Assembly: GCA_034007705.1 (NCBI GenBank)
Contig: JAVEQK010000001.1
Location: forward strand, 124,001-188,000
DNA length: 64,000 nucleotides
Reading direction: 5' to 3'
Source of the DNA: UBA10518 sp022837185
GTDB lineage: Bacteria > Desulfobacterota > Desulfobulbia > Desulfobulbales > Desulfobulbaceae
Under the pieces are notes generated by a model. That model ran no database searches, was not told the DNA's origin, and saw only the letters and a list, made by a program, of their open reading frames with translations. The position numbers were made by a program, and so were the translations under genes. Below, one piece after another: positions 16,383 through 25,506 of this stretch. Numbering within the stretch: the stretch's first letter is position 1; every line of letters starts with the position of its first letter.

Positions 16383-18170
16383 TTGAACAGGCCCTCCGGG
16401 CGGAATGCGAATGCGGAAAAATTGTCCGAATTGAATAGCCATCCTTCATACAGAGAACATTTTCGCCTGAGCGCTCCTCCTTTCAACCAGGGACCCGACC
16501 CGGAGCAGTTTTTCGGCGACGGGGGCAGGGAGGAACTGCTGGGTCGACTCCTTTCCGACATCGAGGAGGGCAAGCGGCTGATCCGGCTGACCGGAGGCGA
16601 AGGAGTCGGCAAAACCCTGTTCCAGCAGCTCCTCGCCGAACGGCTCCCCCGCGCCCGGTTTGATCCGGTCCGGCTCGATCATCCGGTCGGGTCTTTCGAG
16701 GATCTGCTGCGCCTGATCTGCCTGGCCCTGGGCCGTAAAACGGAGGGGGAAGCGGCTGCCCCGGCGAGCTTCCTGGCTGAATTCAAGGAACAGCTGCTGG
16801 ACAGGAAAGCCAGGGGTATCCGGGTGGTGCTGCTCATTGACGATGCCGAAAAGCTGTTCCTGGCCACCCTCGAACGGCTGGTCCGGCTGACCTGCGACGG
16901 TGATGTTGAGGATGCGCTGCAGATCCTGCTTATCGGCCGCCCGGAACTGAACAGAAATATCGAGCAGCTTGCCGTGTACTGTGCCGGAATCGACCTTGAT
17001 GTCCACTACGACCTGGAACCGCTGACCAGGACGGAAACGGAAAGATACATACGGCATCGTCTTGCATTGGCCGGCTGTCCGGCGGACAGGGCTGCAATAA
17101 TATTCACCGCCGAGGCAATCACGGCCATGCATCAGGCAGCCGGAGGCAATATCGGGCTGATCGGTATGCTCGCCGACAAAGGCCTGACGGCCGCGTATGA
17201 GATGGGGAAGGACAAGGTTGCCGCCGATGCGCTTTTTCCCCGTCTGCAGGAGGCCGGCAACAACCGGAGCGGTTTTGCCCTGGTGCGGGAGTGGCTGCAA
17301 AAATACCGGCTGTGGCTGCTCCCGGCCCTGGCCTTTGTCCTGATCCTGCTGCTCCTCCCCCTCCGGCCTGACGACAGGGAAACGGAGGCGCCTGCGCCGC
17401 CCGTGGAGAAGCCCGAGCCGGCGGTCGAAGCGCCTCCTCCGGTCGAGCCGGCGGAAACGGCGGTGAAGGAAAAGCCTTCCCCCGCCGAAGCCGAGTCCAC
17501 GGCAGGCGGGAAAGAGCCGGCTGCCGCCCGACAGCATGAGCAACTCAACGAATCGGCTCCGCAGCAGGAACCGCTCGGGACGGACCGGGTAAGCATGGAG
17601 GAAAAGAAGAAAGAGGCGGAGCCGCAGCGGCAGCCTGCCGCTGCCGAACAGGCGGGCAAGGGGAGCGGCGGAAAACCGGCACCCCGGGCGGCAGCCTCCC
17701 CAGCGGCGGAAGCCGCCCCGTCCGGACCCCCGGCCCCGCCGAAGGAGATAGTTGTTCTGCAACCTGCGGCGAAAAAAAGGGATGGTGCGCCCCAGCCTCC
17801 TGCCATTGTGGCCTTGCAACCGGCGGCTGCAAGAAATCCCCACGAAATCTTTCAGGAACGGACCAGGGCGACGTCAAACTGGCTGGCCTGGTCATACCGG
17901 GGCGGCTACACCATCCAGCTGATGATGCTCGGTTCGGACAGCGCCGAAGAAAATCTCAAAAGATTGCTTGTCCGGGACGACTATTATTCGGTCAAGGATG
18001 ATCTCTATATCCTGCGCAAGACCTCCTCGCCGACTCTCCTCGTTTTCTACGGTCTCTACGATACCATGGAACAGGCCCGCCGCGTCCGGAACAATCTGCC
18101 CGGGTTCCTGCTCAGCCATCAACCCTATGCCCTTTCCATCAAAGATGCCCTGGAAAAGACCGGTGAGTAG
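16383..18170 (+). CDS. Membrane-anchored AAA ATPase with C-terminal SPOR-like domain (DamX/ExeA type)
   Basis: 595 residues from a TTG at 16383; the start is uncertain because no clear ribosome-binding site is seen, and in-frame TTGs at 16422 and 16434 are alternatives. Residues about 25-295 form an ExeA/MshM-like AAA domain (LTGGEGVGKTLFQQLL P-loop, VVLLIDDAEKL Walker B). A single membrane helix at about 312-328 (LWLLPALAFVLILLLLPL) is followed by a 200-residue Pro/Glu/Ala linker. The end (TIQLMMLGSDSAEENLKRLL through GLYDTMEQARRVRNNLP) looks like a SPOR domain, which binds denuded septal peptidoglycan. DamX in enterobacteria has the same order of parts. A division-site role is inferred. Confidence 0.8.
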   Translation: MNRPSGRNANAEKLSELNSHPSYREHFRLSAPPFNQGPDPEQFFGDGGREELLGRLLSDIEEGKRLIRLTGGEGVGKTLFQQLLAERLPRARFDPVRLDHPVGSFEDLLRLICLALGRKTEGEAAAPASFLAEFKEQLLDRKARGIRVVLLIDDAEKLFLATLERLVRLTCDGDVEDALQILLIGRPELNRNIEQLAVYCAGIDLDVHYDLEPLTRTETERYIRHRLALAGCPADRAAIIFTAEAITAMHQAAGGNIGLIGMLADKGLTAAYEMGKDKVAADALFPRLQEAGNNRSGFALVREWLQKYRLWLLPALAFVLILLLLPLRPDDRETEAPAPPVEKPEPAVEAPPPVEPAETAVKEKPSPAEAESTAGGKEPAAARQHEQLNESAPQQEPLGTDRVSMEEKKKEAEPQRQPAAAEQAGKGSGGKPAPRAAASPAAEAAPSGPPAPPKEIVVLQPAAKKRDGAPQPPAIVALQPAAARNPHEIFQERTRATSNWLAWSYRGGYTIQLMMLGSDSAEENLKRLLVRDDYYSVKDDLYILRKTSSPTLLVFYGLYDTMEQARRVRNNLPGFLLSHQPYALSIKDALEKTGE

Positions 18171-18296
18171 TCGCGGCAATGGGTCCGCGGGCAACGCATG
18201 GCCCGGAGCTTCCCTGCCCGGCCGGCGCAAGGCACGGGAAAAGTATGGCGGGCGGCACCGTCCGGCGAGGCGCGGCCTGACCCGCTTGAGGAACGC

Positions 18297-19061
18297 ATGA
18301 AGGTGTCCTGCCCGGGCGTCAGTCCGGAAATTTCAGACGGTGCCGCCCGGGCCGCGGAACTGATCAGGTCGGCTGGCACAGTCATCGCCCTGACCGGCGC
18401 CGGTGCCAGCACCGAAAGCGGTATCCCGGATTTCCGCGGCCGAAACGGCCTTTGGTCCCGGTTCGACCCCCTGGAGTATGGAACGATCGGTGCTTTCCGG
18501 CGTGACCCGGTCAAGGTCTGGAAAATGTTTGCCGAACTGCTGGCGGTCACCGATGCCGAACCCAATGCCGGTCACCATGCCCTGGCGGCCATGGAGGCAA
18601 TGGGTTGCCTGTACGGAATCATCACCCAGAATATCGACGGACTGCATCAGAAAGCCGGCAGCCGGTCGGTTGTCGAGTTCCACGGCTCCCTGGCCACCTT
18701 TTCCTGCGGCCGCTGCCGGACCGCTCTGCTCCTGGCCGAGGTCCGGACCAGGCCGCTTCCACCCCTGTGTTCCTGCGGTGCCGTCCTCAAACCGGACGTG
18801 GTCTTCTTTGATGAAGCCATTCCGACCGACGCCCTGCATCAGACCGAAAAGCTGATCGCAACGGCCGATGTGCTGATCGTTGCCGGCACTTCGTGCCAGG
18901 TGGCCCCGGCTTCAACCATTCCTCTCCGGGTCAGGCGCAGGGGCGGCAGGATTATCGAGGTCAACCTGGCTCCGGCCCTGGGACCGCTGGCCGACATTAC
19001 CCTTGCCGGCGGTTTCGGCGCGACCATGTCCTGCCTGCTCGCCCGTTTGCGGGAAAAATGA
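18297..19061 (+). CDS. cobB: NAD-dependent protein deacylase (sirtuin, SIR2 family)
   Basis: 254 residues from the ATG at 18297, which has TGAGG 5 bases upstream; the frame is open further upstream but without conserved sequence. GAGASTESGIPDFRG binds NAD, QNIDGLHQKAGS carries the catalytic His, and CGRC plus C-x-C (CSCGAVLKPDVVFFDE) hold the structural zinc. It removes acyl groups from lysines, producing O-acyl-ADP-ribose and nicotinamide. It lies on the same strand between the DamX-like gene and a LysE exporter, with no clear functional link. Confidence 0.9.
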   Translation: MKVSCPGVSPEISDGAARAAELIRSAGTVIALTGAGASTESGIPDFRGRNGLWSRFDPLEYGTIGAFRRDPVKVWKMFAELLAVTDAEPNAGHHALAAMEAMGCLYGIITQNIDGLHQKAGSRSVVEFHGSLATFSCGRCRTALLLAEVRTRPLPPLCSCGAVLKPDVVFFDEAIPTDALHQTEKLIATADVLIVAGTSCQVAPASTIPLRVRRRGGRIIEVNLAPALGPLADITLAGGFGATMSCLLARLREK

Positions 19062-19199
19062 TTGTTCCGGCGGAATGGAGGAGCGCAGCCCGGGGAACCT
19101 GTTGCCAAAAAGAACGAAAAGACTACTGTAAGAGAACCGTATCGACCGTTTCCTGATCTGCCGCTGCCATTTTGATTTTGTGACGGAGCGCCCCGTGCC

Positions 19200-19835
19200 A
19201 TGTTCCTGACGCTGACGACGATATTTGTTTCCTCGTTCATCATTGCCCTGTCCGGGGCCCTGATGCCGGGACCGCTGCTGACCGTGACCGTCAGTGAAAG
19301 CACCCGCCGTGGCGCCGGCGCCGGTCCGCTGATGATCCTCGGGCATGGGATTCTGGAACTGACCCTGGTGCTCGCCCTGCTGGCCGGGCTCGCTCCCCTT
19401 CTGAACCGGGACGGGGTGTTTGTGGTCATCGCCCTGGCCGGCAGCGCCATTCTCCTGTGGATGTCGGTCTCGATGTTCAGAAGCGTGGCCGGGCTGAGCC
19501 TCAGCCTGGACGAGCACAACGGCGGCGGCCGGAACCTGGTCCTGGCCGGCATTCTCTTCAGTCTCGCCAATCCTTACTGGCTCATCTGGTGGGCATCGAT
19601 CGGCCTGGGCTATATTCTCCATTCCGTCAAATTCGGGGTGCCGGGGGTGGCGGCGTTCTTCACCGGCCATATCCTGGCTGACCTCGGCTGGTATGCCCTG
19701 ATCTCCTTCGGGGTGGCCAAGGGCAGAAATTACCTCAGCGACCGCTTGTACCGGGGGCTGATCATGGGCTGCGCCGGTTTTCTCGTTCTTTTTTCCTGCT
19801 ATTTCTTCTACAGTGGAATTGAAAAGCTTATTTAG
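19200..19835 (+). CDS. LysE/RhtB family amino-acid exporter
   Basis: 211 residues with about six membrane helices. The N-terminal ALSGALMPGPLLTVTVSES is the LysE-family signature, and FSLANPYWLIWWASIG lies in the middle loop. Family members export lysine, arginine, threonine or homoserine lactones by proton exchange. The end reaches into the 5' region of the next gene, suggesting co-transcription. Confidence 0.88.
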   Translation: MFLTLTTIFVSSFIIALSGALMPGPLLTVTVSESTRRGAGAGPLMILGHGILELTLVLALLAGLAPLLNRDGVFVVIALAGSAILLWMSVSMFRSVAGLSLSLDEHNGGGRNLVLAGILFSLANPYWLIWWASIGLGYILHSVKFGVPGVAAFFTGHILADLGWYALISFGVAKGRNYLSDRLYRGLIMGCAGFLVLFSCYFFYSGIEKLI

Positions 19836-19869
19836 ATATTCCGATTTGACCCTTTCCGTGCTGCCTGCC

Positions 19870-22479
19870 ATGTCCGACAATGATCTGCGGGAAATCTACC
19901 TTTTCCAGGGATTGTCCGAAGCCGAGCTGCGCCGGGTCAGGGCATGCGCCCGGGAGCGGCTATTCGCGGCCGGAGAATTTGTCTATCACAAGGGAGACAA
20001 GGGGGCCGAATTCTATGTCATCGTCGCCGGCCTGGTCGAGCTGATTGTTGAAACCCATGGAAATTTTGCCTGCGTTGCCGGGCAGGTGAGCACGGGCGGC
20101 CATTTCGGCGAAGTCTCGCTTTTGACCGGCAGGCAGCGGTCCCTGACGGTCCGAACCCTTGCCCCTACCCGTCTGCTGGTGTTTGACGAGGACAGGTTCA
20201 GAACCGTCCTGCTGGCCAATCCCCGGATCCATCAGACGCTTGACAGGGCCCTGGCAGAAAGGCTGTCCCTTGCATCGGACGGCTGGTCGGAGCCTGAAGG
20301 GAAGGCGGCCTTCCGGCGCGATGTCCCGGCCCTTGCCTCAGCCCCCGGCACTTCCGGCAGTCGGGACGGTACGCGGGAGGAGCGGGTTGGCGGGAAGGAT
20401 GAGCGGCAGGATGATTTTGAACTTGCCCGGAAAATAAGGAAACAGATCCATCGTTTTGCCGCGCTTGACTCTCCCGTACTCATCGGCGGCGAACCCGGTA
20501 CCGGTCGCCGGCTTGCCGCCCGCCAGTTGCATCTCCAGTCCGCCCGGCGGGACCAGCCTTATATTGAGCTGGATATCCGGGAATTCGAAACATGGATATG
20601 GGAAGAAAAACTGTTCGGCTACAAGCAGGATTCCTTTCCGTTTTCCTCGGGCAGGCAGCTGGGGGTCCTGGAGCAGGTGCGCGGCGGCACCCTGGTGCTT
20701 TTTCACGCGGAAAGATTAAGCCGGGAGCTGCAGGAAAAACTCTGCGATGCCTGCCGGTCCGGCAGATTCGCCGGCGTGGAAGGCAGTACCCCCCAGGCCC
20801 TCAGCGCCCGCCTGGTTTTTATAATCGACGGCGATCCCGCGGCAATGGAAGAGGAGATGATTCTCGTTCCGGAAATGGCGGCCCTGTTTCAACAGCATCA
20901 CTTCATCCTGCCGCCGCTGAGGGAGCACAAGCAGGATATCCTGGCACTGGTTCATTTTTATATCAACCGCTATAACGCCGAGCTCAACAAAAGGGTAACG
21001 GGAATCTCACCGGACGCCCTCGGCATGTTGATGAAGTATGACTGGCCCGGCAACCTTACGGAACTCTCCACTGTCATTCACCGGGCGGTCATGGTTGCGT
21101 CGGGGGAGGAGATAATTGCCGAGCAGATTTTTTTCGGCCAGCCGGGCGGGGAAGGACGATTGTCGTTCAACCTGCTGCGCCTGCCCATGGTCAGGCGGCT
21201 TTTTGAGGGACGCCTGCAGCCGCGGCTCAGCAAGGTGGTATTGGTCCTGTTTGCCCTTATTCTGCCGATCCTGTTTTTTGGGCCGCAGGAGGCAGAAGAC
21301 AACCTGGGCATCACCCTGTGCTGGTATATCGGCTGGCCGCTGCTGATCATTTCCTTTTTTTTTCTGCCACGGTTCTGGTGCAGCATCTGCGCCCTGTCGG
21401 CGCCGGGCAAACTGCTGCAGAAATATTTCCAGCCCACCCGAAGGATTCCGGCCTGGGCGGCCGGTTATTCCGGCTGGCTCATGGCGCTCTTCTGCCTGTC
21501 GGTGTTCTGGGCGGAGATAGTTTTCAACGCCTACGACAGTCCGCGGCTCACCGGGGTGATCCTGCTGGGCATCGCCCTGGGAGCCCTGCTGTTCAGCCTG
21601 TTGTTCGAGCGCTATTCATGGTGCCGGTACGCCTGCCCTCTCGGGGCGCTGAACGCGGTCTTCTCGATGCCGTCGATCCTGGAGCTGCGCGCCAACAGGG
21701 AAATGTGCGTTAACCAGTGCCGGGACCACGCCTGTTTTCTCGGCACAGAGACGTCGCCGGGATGCCCCATGTTCAGGCATCCATTCCTGGTGGACAACAA
21801 CAAAGACTGCATCCTGTGCGGCCGTTGCATAAGGAACTGCCGGCTTCGCTCCATCGAATTGAACCTCCGGCTGGCCCCGCGTGAACTCTGGTCCCTGCGC
21901 AACACCAAACTGTCCGATAATTTTCTGATTGTCTCCCTGGGCGCGGTCTATTTTTTCCTTGTTCATCACGGGCGGTTCCTGGAGCAGGTCCGGATGTGGA
22001 GTGCCTCCCCGGGCGCGGGCACGACGGCGGGGTTCGTCCTTGCCGGAACGGGCCTGTTCTGGGGCCTGATCATGCTCGGCTGGGTCGGCTACCTGCTGGT
22101 GAGCACACTGCAGGCGAAGCTTGCGGCCGAAGACCGGCGCAAGGTGACTTCGGCGGCCGGCTATGGCATCCTTCCCCTGGTCCTCGGGGGGTTCCTGGCC
22201 TACTACACGGACCTGTTCATCCATGGCGCCGGGCGGATTGTCCCCAATTTTCTGCTTGTCTTCGGCATCCGGACCGGCTCCTGGCAGTTTGACCTTCTTT
22301 CGCCGACCGCCGCGGCCACTGTGCTGCATATCATCATTCTCGGGGGAATGGGCGCCTCGTTCTATGCCACCTACAAAATTTTCAGCCGGCTGTTGGGGCC
22401 GCGTTTCTCCTTCTTCCATCTTGTGGTGCCGATGCTGGTCGTCTCCGCTCTCGGCTTTGTTTTCCTCGCCTCTGTCTGA
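19870..22479 (+). CDS. cNMP-binding / degenerate NtrC-type AAA / membrane 4Fe-4S fusion protein
   Basis: 869 residues from the ATG at 19870 (the frame opens at 19813 inside the LysE gene; no strong ribosome-binding site). Residues about 10-125: cyclic-nucleotide-binding domain (FYVIVAGLVEL, GGHFGEVSLLTGRQRSLTV). Residues about 185-445: AAA domain of sigma-54 activators, but Walker A reads GEPGTGRRLAA without Lys, Walker B is GGTLVLFHAERL without Asp-Glu, and GAFTGA is absent. No DNA-binding helix-turn-helix follows. From about 460: several membrane helices resembling NapH/NosR proteins, with WCSIC, WCRYACPLGAL, a Cys-rich loop and CILCGRCIRNC. A membrane redox protein with a cytoplasmic sensor is inferred; it cannot be a working sigma-54 activator. 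Confidence 0.82.
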   Translation: MSDNDLREIYLFQGLSEAELRRVRACARERLFAAGEFVYHKGDKGAEFYVIVAGLVELIVETHGNFACVAGQVSTGGHFGEVSLLTGRQRSLTVRTLAPTRLLVFDEDRFRTVLLANPRIHQTLDRALAERLSLASDGWSEPEGKAAFRRDVPALASAPGTSGSRDGTREERVGGKDERQDDFELARKIRKQIHRFAALDSPVLIGGEPGTGRRLAARQLHLQSARRDQPYIELDIREFETWIWEEKLFGYKQDSFPFSSGRQLGVLEQVRGGTLVLFHAERLSRELQEKLCDACRSGRFAGVEGSTPQALSARLVFIIDGDPAAMEEEMILVPEMAALFQQHHFILPPLREHKQDILALVHFYINRYNAELNKRVTGISPDALGMLMKYDWPGNLTELSTVIHRAVMVASGEEIIAEQIFFGQPGGEGRLSFNLLRLPMVRRLFEGRLQPRLSKVVLVLFALILPILFFGPQEAEDNLGITLCWYIGWPLLIISFFFLPRFWCSICALSAPGKLLQKYFQPTRRIPAWAAGYSGWLMALFCLSVFWAEIVFNAYDSPRLTGVILLGIALGALLFSLLFERYSWCRYACPLGALNAVFSMPSILELRANREMCVNQCRDHACFLGTETSPGCPMFRHPFLVDNNKDCILCGRCIRNCRLRSIELNLRLAPRELWSLRNTKLSDNFLIVSLGAVYFFLVHHGRFLEQVRMWSASPGAGTTAGFVLAGTGLFWGLIMLGWVGYLLVSTLQAKLAAEDRRKVTSAAGYGILPLVLGGFLAYYTDLFIHGAGRIVPNFLLVFGIRTGSWQFDLLSPTAAATVLHIIILGGMGASFYATYKIFSRLLGPRFSFFHLVVPMLVVSALGFVFLASV

Positions 22480-22512
22480 TGCCCGTGGACGGGCGGCACC
22501 GCCCGCCGCCGC

Positions 22513-23379
22513 TCAGGCCAGTACGCTCACCGCGGCCGCCAGGCCGTCCGTTACTTTGGCCATCCGGACATAATCAAGGGTTTCGGGGGTATCGGTGGGA
22601 AGATGGTAGTGGGGGGTCCGGTAAAAGGCGGTATCGGTCACCATGAGGGCGGGGAAGTTGAATTTGTTGAAGGACCAGTGGTCGGAAAAATCAATGCCGA
22701 CAATGATGGCCGGGGCGTTGAGGGTTTCAACAGGCAGATCGGTGGCCGCGGCAAAAGCGTTTCTGACCTGCCTGGTCCACCGGGCCGACCTGAGGTTGCC
22801 GACCATGGCGATAAAATTGCCCCGGTCCGGATAGAGAGTCTTCATGAAGGGCAGGGGATAGGACTGGCTGCCGGGCGCATCCGAGAAATAACCGATCATT
22901 TCCAGGCAGATCATGCCCCTGAGCCTGGTCCCGGCCTGTTTCAGGCTGTGGGCATAGACATAGCTGCCCATTTTTCTGGTCCGGTAGGCCGGTGGTTCCT
23001 CCGGACAGAAGGCGGCCAGCCGAAGTCCCGCCGGCGGGTTGCGGCGCAGGAGCCGGGCGATTTCCATCAGGCCGGCGACCCCGCTGGCATTGTCGTCGGC
23101 CCCCGGGGTGCGGGACACGCTGTCGTAATGGGCCCCCACCACCAGCAGGGGTTTGTCGCCGCCGTCGCTTTCCCGGGGCGCGGCGATGACGTTGACATGG
23201 GCGGTATCCCGGTAGGGGACGGCCTGATGAGTTACCCCGTAGCCCAGGGAATGAAAGTGGTCGGAGATCCGCCCGGCCGCCTTTTCCAGCAGGTCAAGCC
23301 GGGGGGCAGGCCGCGGCCCGATCCCCCTTGCCAGGTATTCGACCCAGTCCCGCAAACGCTCAGGGTCCGCTGTCTGCAT
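22513..23379 (-). CDS. M28 family zinc aminopeptidase
   Basis: 288 residues from the ATG at 23379, with AAAGGGA upstream. The two-zinc site of M28 peptidases is present: GAHYDSVSRTPGADDNASG (His, Asp), FCPEEPP (Glu) and a late His in HYHLPTDTPETLDY. Such enzymes release N-terminal amino acids from peptides. No signal peptide is seen. It converges with the fusion gene; the gap of 33 bases contains a GC-rich hairpin (22490-22505) without a T run. Confidence 0.88.
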   Translation of the reverse strand: MQTADPERLRDWVEYLARGIGPRPAPRLDLLEKAAGRISDHFHSLGYGVTHQAVPYRDTAHVNVIAAPRESDGGDKPLLVVGAHYDSVSRTPGADDNASGVAGLMEIARLLRRNPPAGLRLAAFCPEEPPAYRTRKMGSYVYAHSLKQAGTRLRGMICLEMIGYFSDAPGSQSYPLPFMKTLYPDRGNFIAMVGNLRSARWTRQVRNAFAAATDLPVETLNAPAIIVGIDFSDHWSFNKFNFPALMVTDTAFYRTPHYHLPTDTPETLDYVRMAKVTDGLAAAVSVLA

Positions 23380-23461
23380 GAAATTCCCTTTCCGTTTTCC
23401 CGTTGCCGTGGCCACTGTGTTCTTCTGTCATTGCCGGACGGTTTCAGGCGCCTGTCAACCA

Positions 23462-24724
23462 TCAGGGAGGGTGAATCGTCCTTTGCGGGCGCAGGTGCTC
23501 CCGCAGGCGGCGCAGGCTGTCCCGGACGCCGCGGCCGAAGGCCAGGTCACGGACTCCGGCCAGCCCCAGGATCTGCGCGACCATGTGCTCCCGGGAAGCG
23601 TACCGCGGCCGCAGCCTGCACAAGGTCGTATATTGTCCGGATTTTTTTCCCTCGCGCACGATAACCGGCGACAAAATCCCCTTGCCGACATGATGGGCCT
23701 CCGGCGGTTCCTGCACGTCACAGGTGCGGACAGGCAGCACGAACCAGGGGCGGTAGGTGAACCGCAGCACCCGGTTGACATTGGTGAGGGCGCCGTAGCT
23801 CATGGAGGGCACTCCGCTCAGGCCGGCCCCGGCAAACACCTTGATGGCATCCGTTCCGGGCTCGGGGCTCCCTGCTTTTTTCCGGAGCAGATCCATGGCC
23901 GTCAGGGAGCCGAAAACAACAAAACGAAGGGAGCGGGAAAAGAGGAAGAGGCAGAGGAGAATGACGCAGAGCGAAAACAGCAGCCCGGCGTAGGGATGGA
24001 CCAGGGAGGCAAGGAGCAGAAGGGCGATGATGCTGTTTTTCCACAATGTGAGCAGCAGGTCGATGGACGAGAAGGGGCTGAGAAGGATGAGGAAGTTGAA
24101 CGCCTGGCTGACAATCCAGACAACGGTGAACACGGCGATGACCAGCACAGAGATCATTGCCGGTTCGATCAGTTCACGCGCTCCGGCCAGGGATTGGACA
24201 CCGGTTCCCTGCGCCGCGTGGGCGGCTGACACGAACAGCCCGCCGGCGGCATGGTCGGGGGGACCGGCCTGGTCGATGCCGCCGCCGATGGAAGTCAGCA
24301 GGACGATGAGGGCAAGCACGGCCGAGGTGTTTTTTTCCAGCAGGGTTTCGACGGCGTCCAGTGGGACCATGATGATCTTGGGGATGGCGATCTTAGCGGA
24401 ATCCTTGAGGATGATGAGGAAAAGGATGACCAGCAGCGGCGCCCAGAATTGCGGCGCGGCATGCCAGGGCACATTGTCCCTCTGTTCGGCCGGGGTGGCG
24501 TAGTAGGTGTAGGCGCCAAGTACCGAGATGCCCAGAATGGGCGAAATTGCGCAGCCGGTGATCCTGGAGATTTCGTCGGCGATCAGCTCCCCCCTGGGCA
24601 GAAGACCGCCGAAATCGGAAGAGCCGCCGGTCGTCCCTGCCGCTGTCGAGGGGCCGGGAAAGAGGCAGATCAGGAAGATGACGGCTATGGCCAGCCGGGT
24701 CATTCTTTCAACCATGGGCATCAT
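23462..24724 (-). CDS. Unrecognised multi-pass membrane protein
   Basis: 420 residues. A signal-like N-terminus (MTRLAIAVIFLICLF), a short exported stretch, then about five or six membrane helices between residues 90 and 275, and a roughly 140-residue polar C-terminal domain rich in Arg. I do not recognise the family. Three Met codons (24724, 24721, 24703) could start it. It follows the rhomboid gene by 14 bases and is probably its operon partner; a substrate or accessory role for the rhomboid is possible but unsupported. Confidence 0.65.
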   Translation of the reverse strand: MMPMVERMTRLAIAVIFLICLFPGPSTAAGTTGGSSDFGGLLPRGELIADEISRITGCAISPILGISVLGAYTYYATPAEQRDNVPWHAAPQFWAPLLVILFLIILKDSAKIAIPKIIMVPLDAVETLLEKNTSAVLALIVLLTSIGGGIDQAGPPDHAAGGLFVSAAHAAQGTGVQSLAGARELIEPAMISVLVIAVFTVVWIVSQAFNFLILLSPFSSIDLLLTLWKNSIIALLLLASLVHPYAGLLFSLCVILLCLFLFSRSLRFVVFGSLTAMDLLRKKAGSPEPGTDAIKVFAGAGLSGVPSMSYGALTNVNRVLRFTYRPWFVLPVRTCDVQEPPEAHHVGKGILSPVIVREGKKSGQYTTLCRLRPRYASREHMVAQILGLAGVRDLAFGRGVRDSLRRLREHLRPQRTIHPP

Positions 24725-24738
24725 GCCTCAACATTTTT

Positions 24739-25506
24739 TCAGCGGCCAATCTTCTCCACGATTTTTCTCACGCTCCCGCGTTTGTTCCTGCACAGGGCCA
24801 GGCGCCCGGTGTTGCAGAACAGGAACACCAGGACGATGCCGGTGACGAACCCGCCCACATGAGCCCAGAAGGCGACTCCTCCCGTGGTCCGGCCGATGGT
24901 GGGTATGGCGCTGAACAACTGGAGGATGAACCAGTACCCCAGCATGAAATAGGCCGGAACAATGATCCTGGTCACGAAAAAACCGAGAAAAATCAGCATG
25001 TGCACCGGGGCCTTGGGGTAGAGGACGGCATAGGCGCCCATGACCCCGCCTATTGCCCCGGAGGCGCCGACCATGGGAACGGCTCCGGACGGATCGGAGA
25101 GCAACTGGGCCGCCACGGCGCCGAAGCCGCAGAGCAGGTAAAAGACGATGAAGCGGAAAAACCCCATGGCATCTTCCACGTTGTCCCCGAAGATATAGAG
25201 AAACCACATGTTGAGGATCAGGTGGAGCCAGCCGCCGTGCATGAACATGGAAGTAACGGGCGAAAGCCAGTTCGGCCGGGGCTGGGTCAGACAGTAGAGT
25301 TCGCTGCCCAGGGGTATCACCGTTCCGGCCTCGATCGTCTGCAGCAGTTCGCCGGGGATCAGGCCGAATTCGCAGATGGACCTGACCAGGGCGGGATGAG
25401 ACCCCAGCCCCTGGACAAAGGTCCAGGCGCCGACATTCAGCCCGATGATGGCAAAGGTGGCGACGGAGGCATGGAGGGTCGGGTTATCATCGCGGAGGGG
25501 AAACAT
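24739..25506 (-). CDS. Rhomboid-family intramembrane serine protease
   Basis: 255 residues from the ATG at 25506. The catalytic Ser is in VGASGAIGGVMG and the His in FWAHVGGFVTG. HGGWLHLILNMWFLYIFGDNVED is the L1-loop/TM2 signature. The fold has about six membrane helices and cleaves other membrane proteins within or near their helices. The upstream 20 codons of open frame lack conservation. A second rhomboid fragment sits at the right end of the window. Confidence 0.9.
   Translation of the reverse strand: MFPLRDDNPTLHASVATFAIIGLNVGAWTFVQGLGSHPALVRSICEFGLIPGELLQTIEAGTVIPLGSELYCLTQPRPNWLSPVTSMFMHGGWLHLILNMWFLYIFGDNVEDAMGFFRFIVFYLLCGFGAVAAQLLSDPSGAVPMVGASGAIGGVMGAYAVLYPKAPVHMLIFLGFFVTRIIVPAYFMLGYWFILQLFSAIPTIGRTTGGVAFWAHVGGFVTGIVLVFLFCNTGRLALCRNKRGSVRKIVEKIGR

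Noticed and set aside
19870..22479. Sigma-54-dependent transcriptional activator
   Set aside because: Walker A Lys, Walker B acidic pair, GAFTGA loop and DNA-binding domain are all absent, and the C-terminal half is a membrane Fe-S region.
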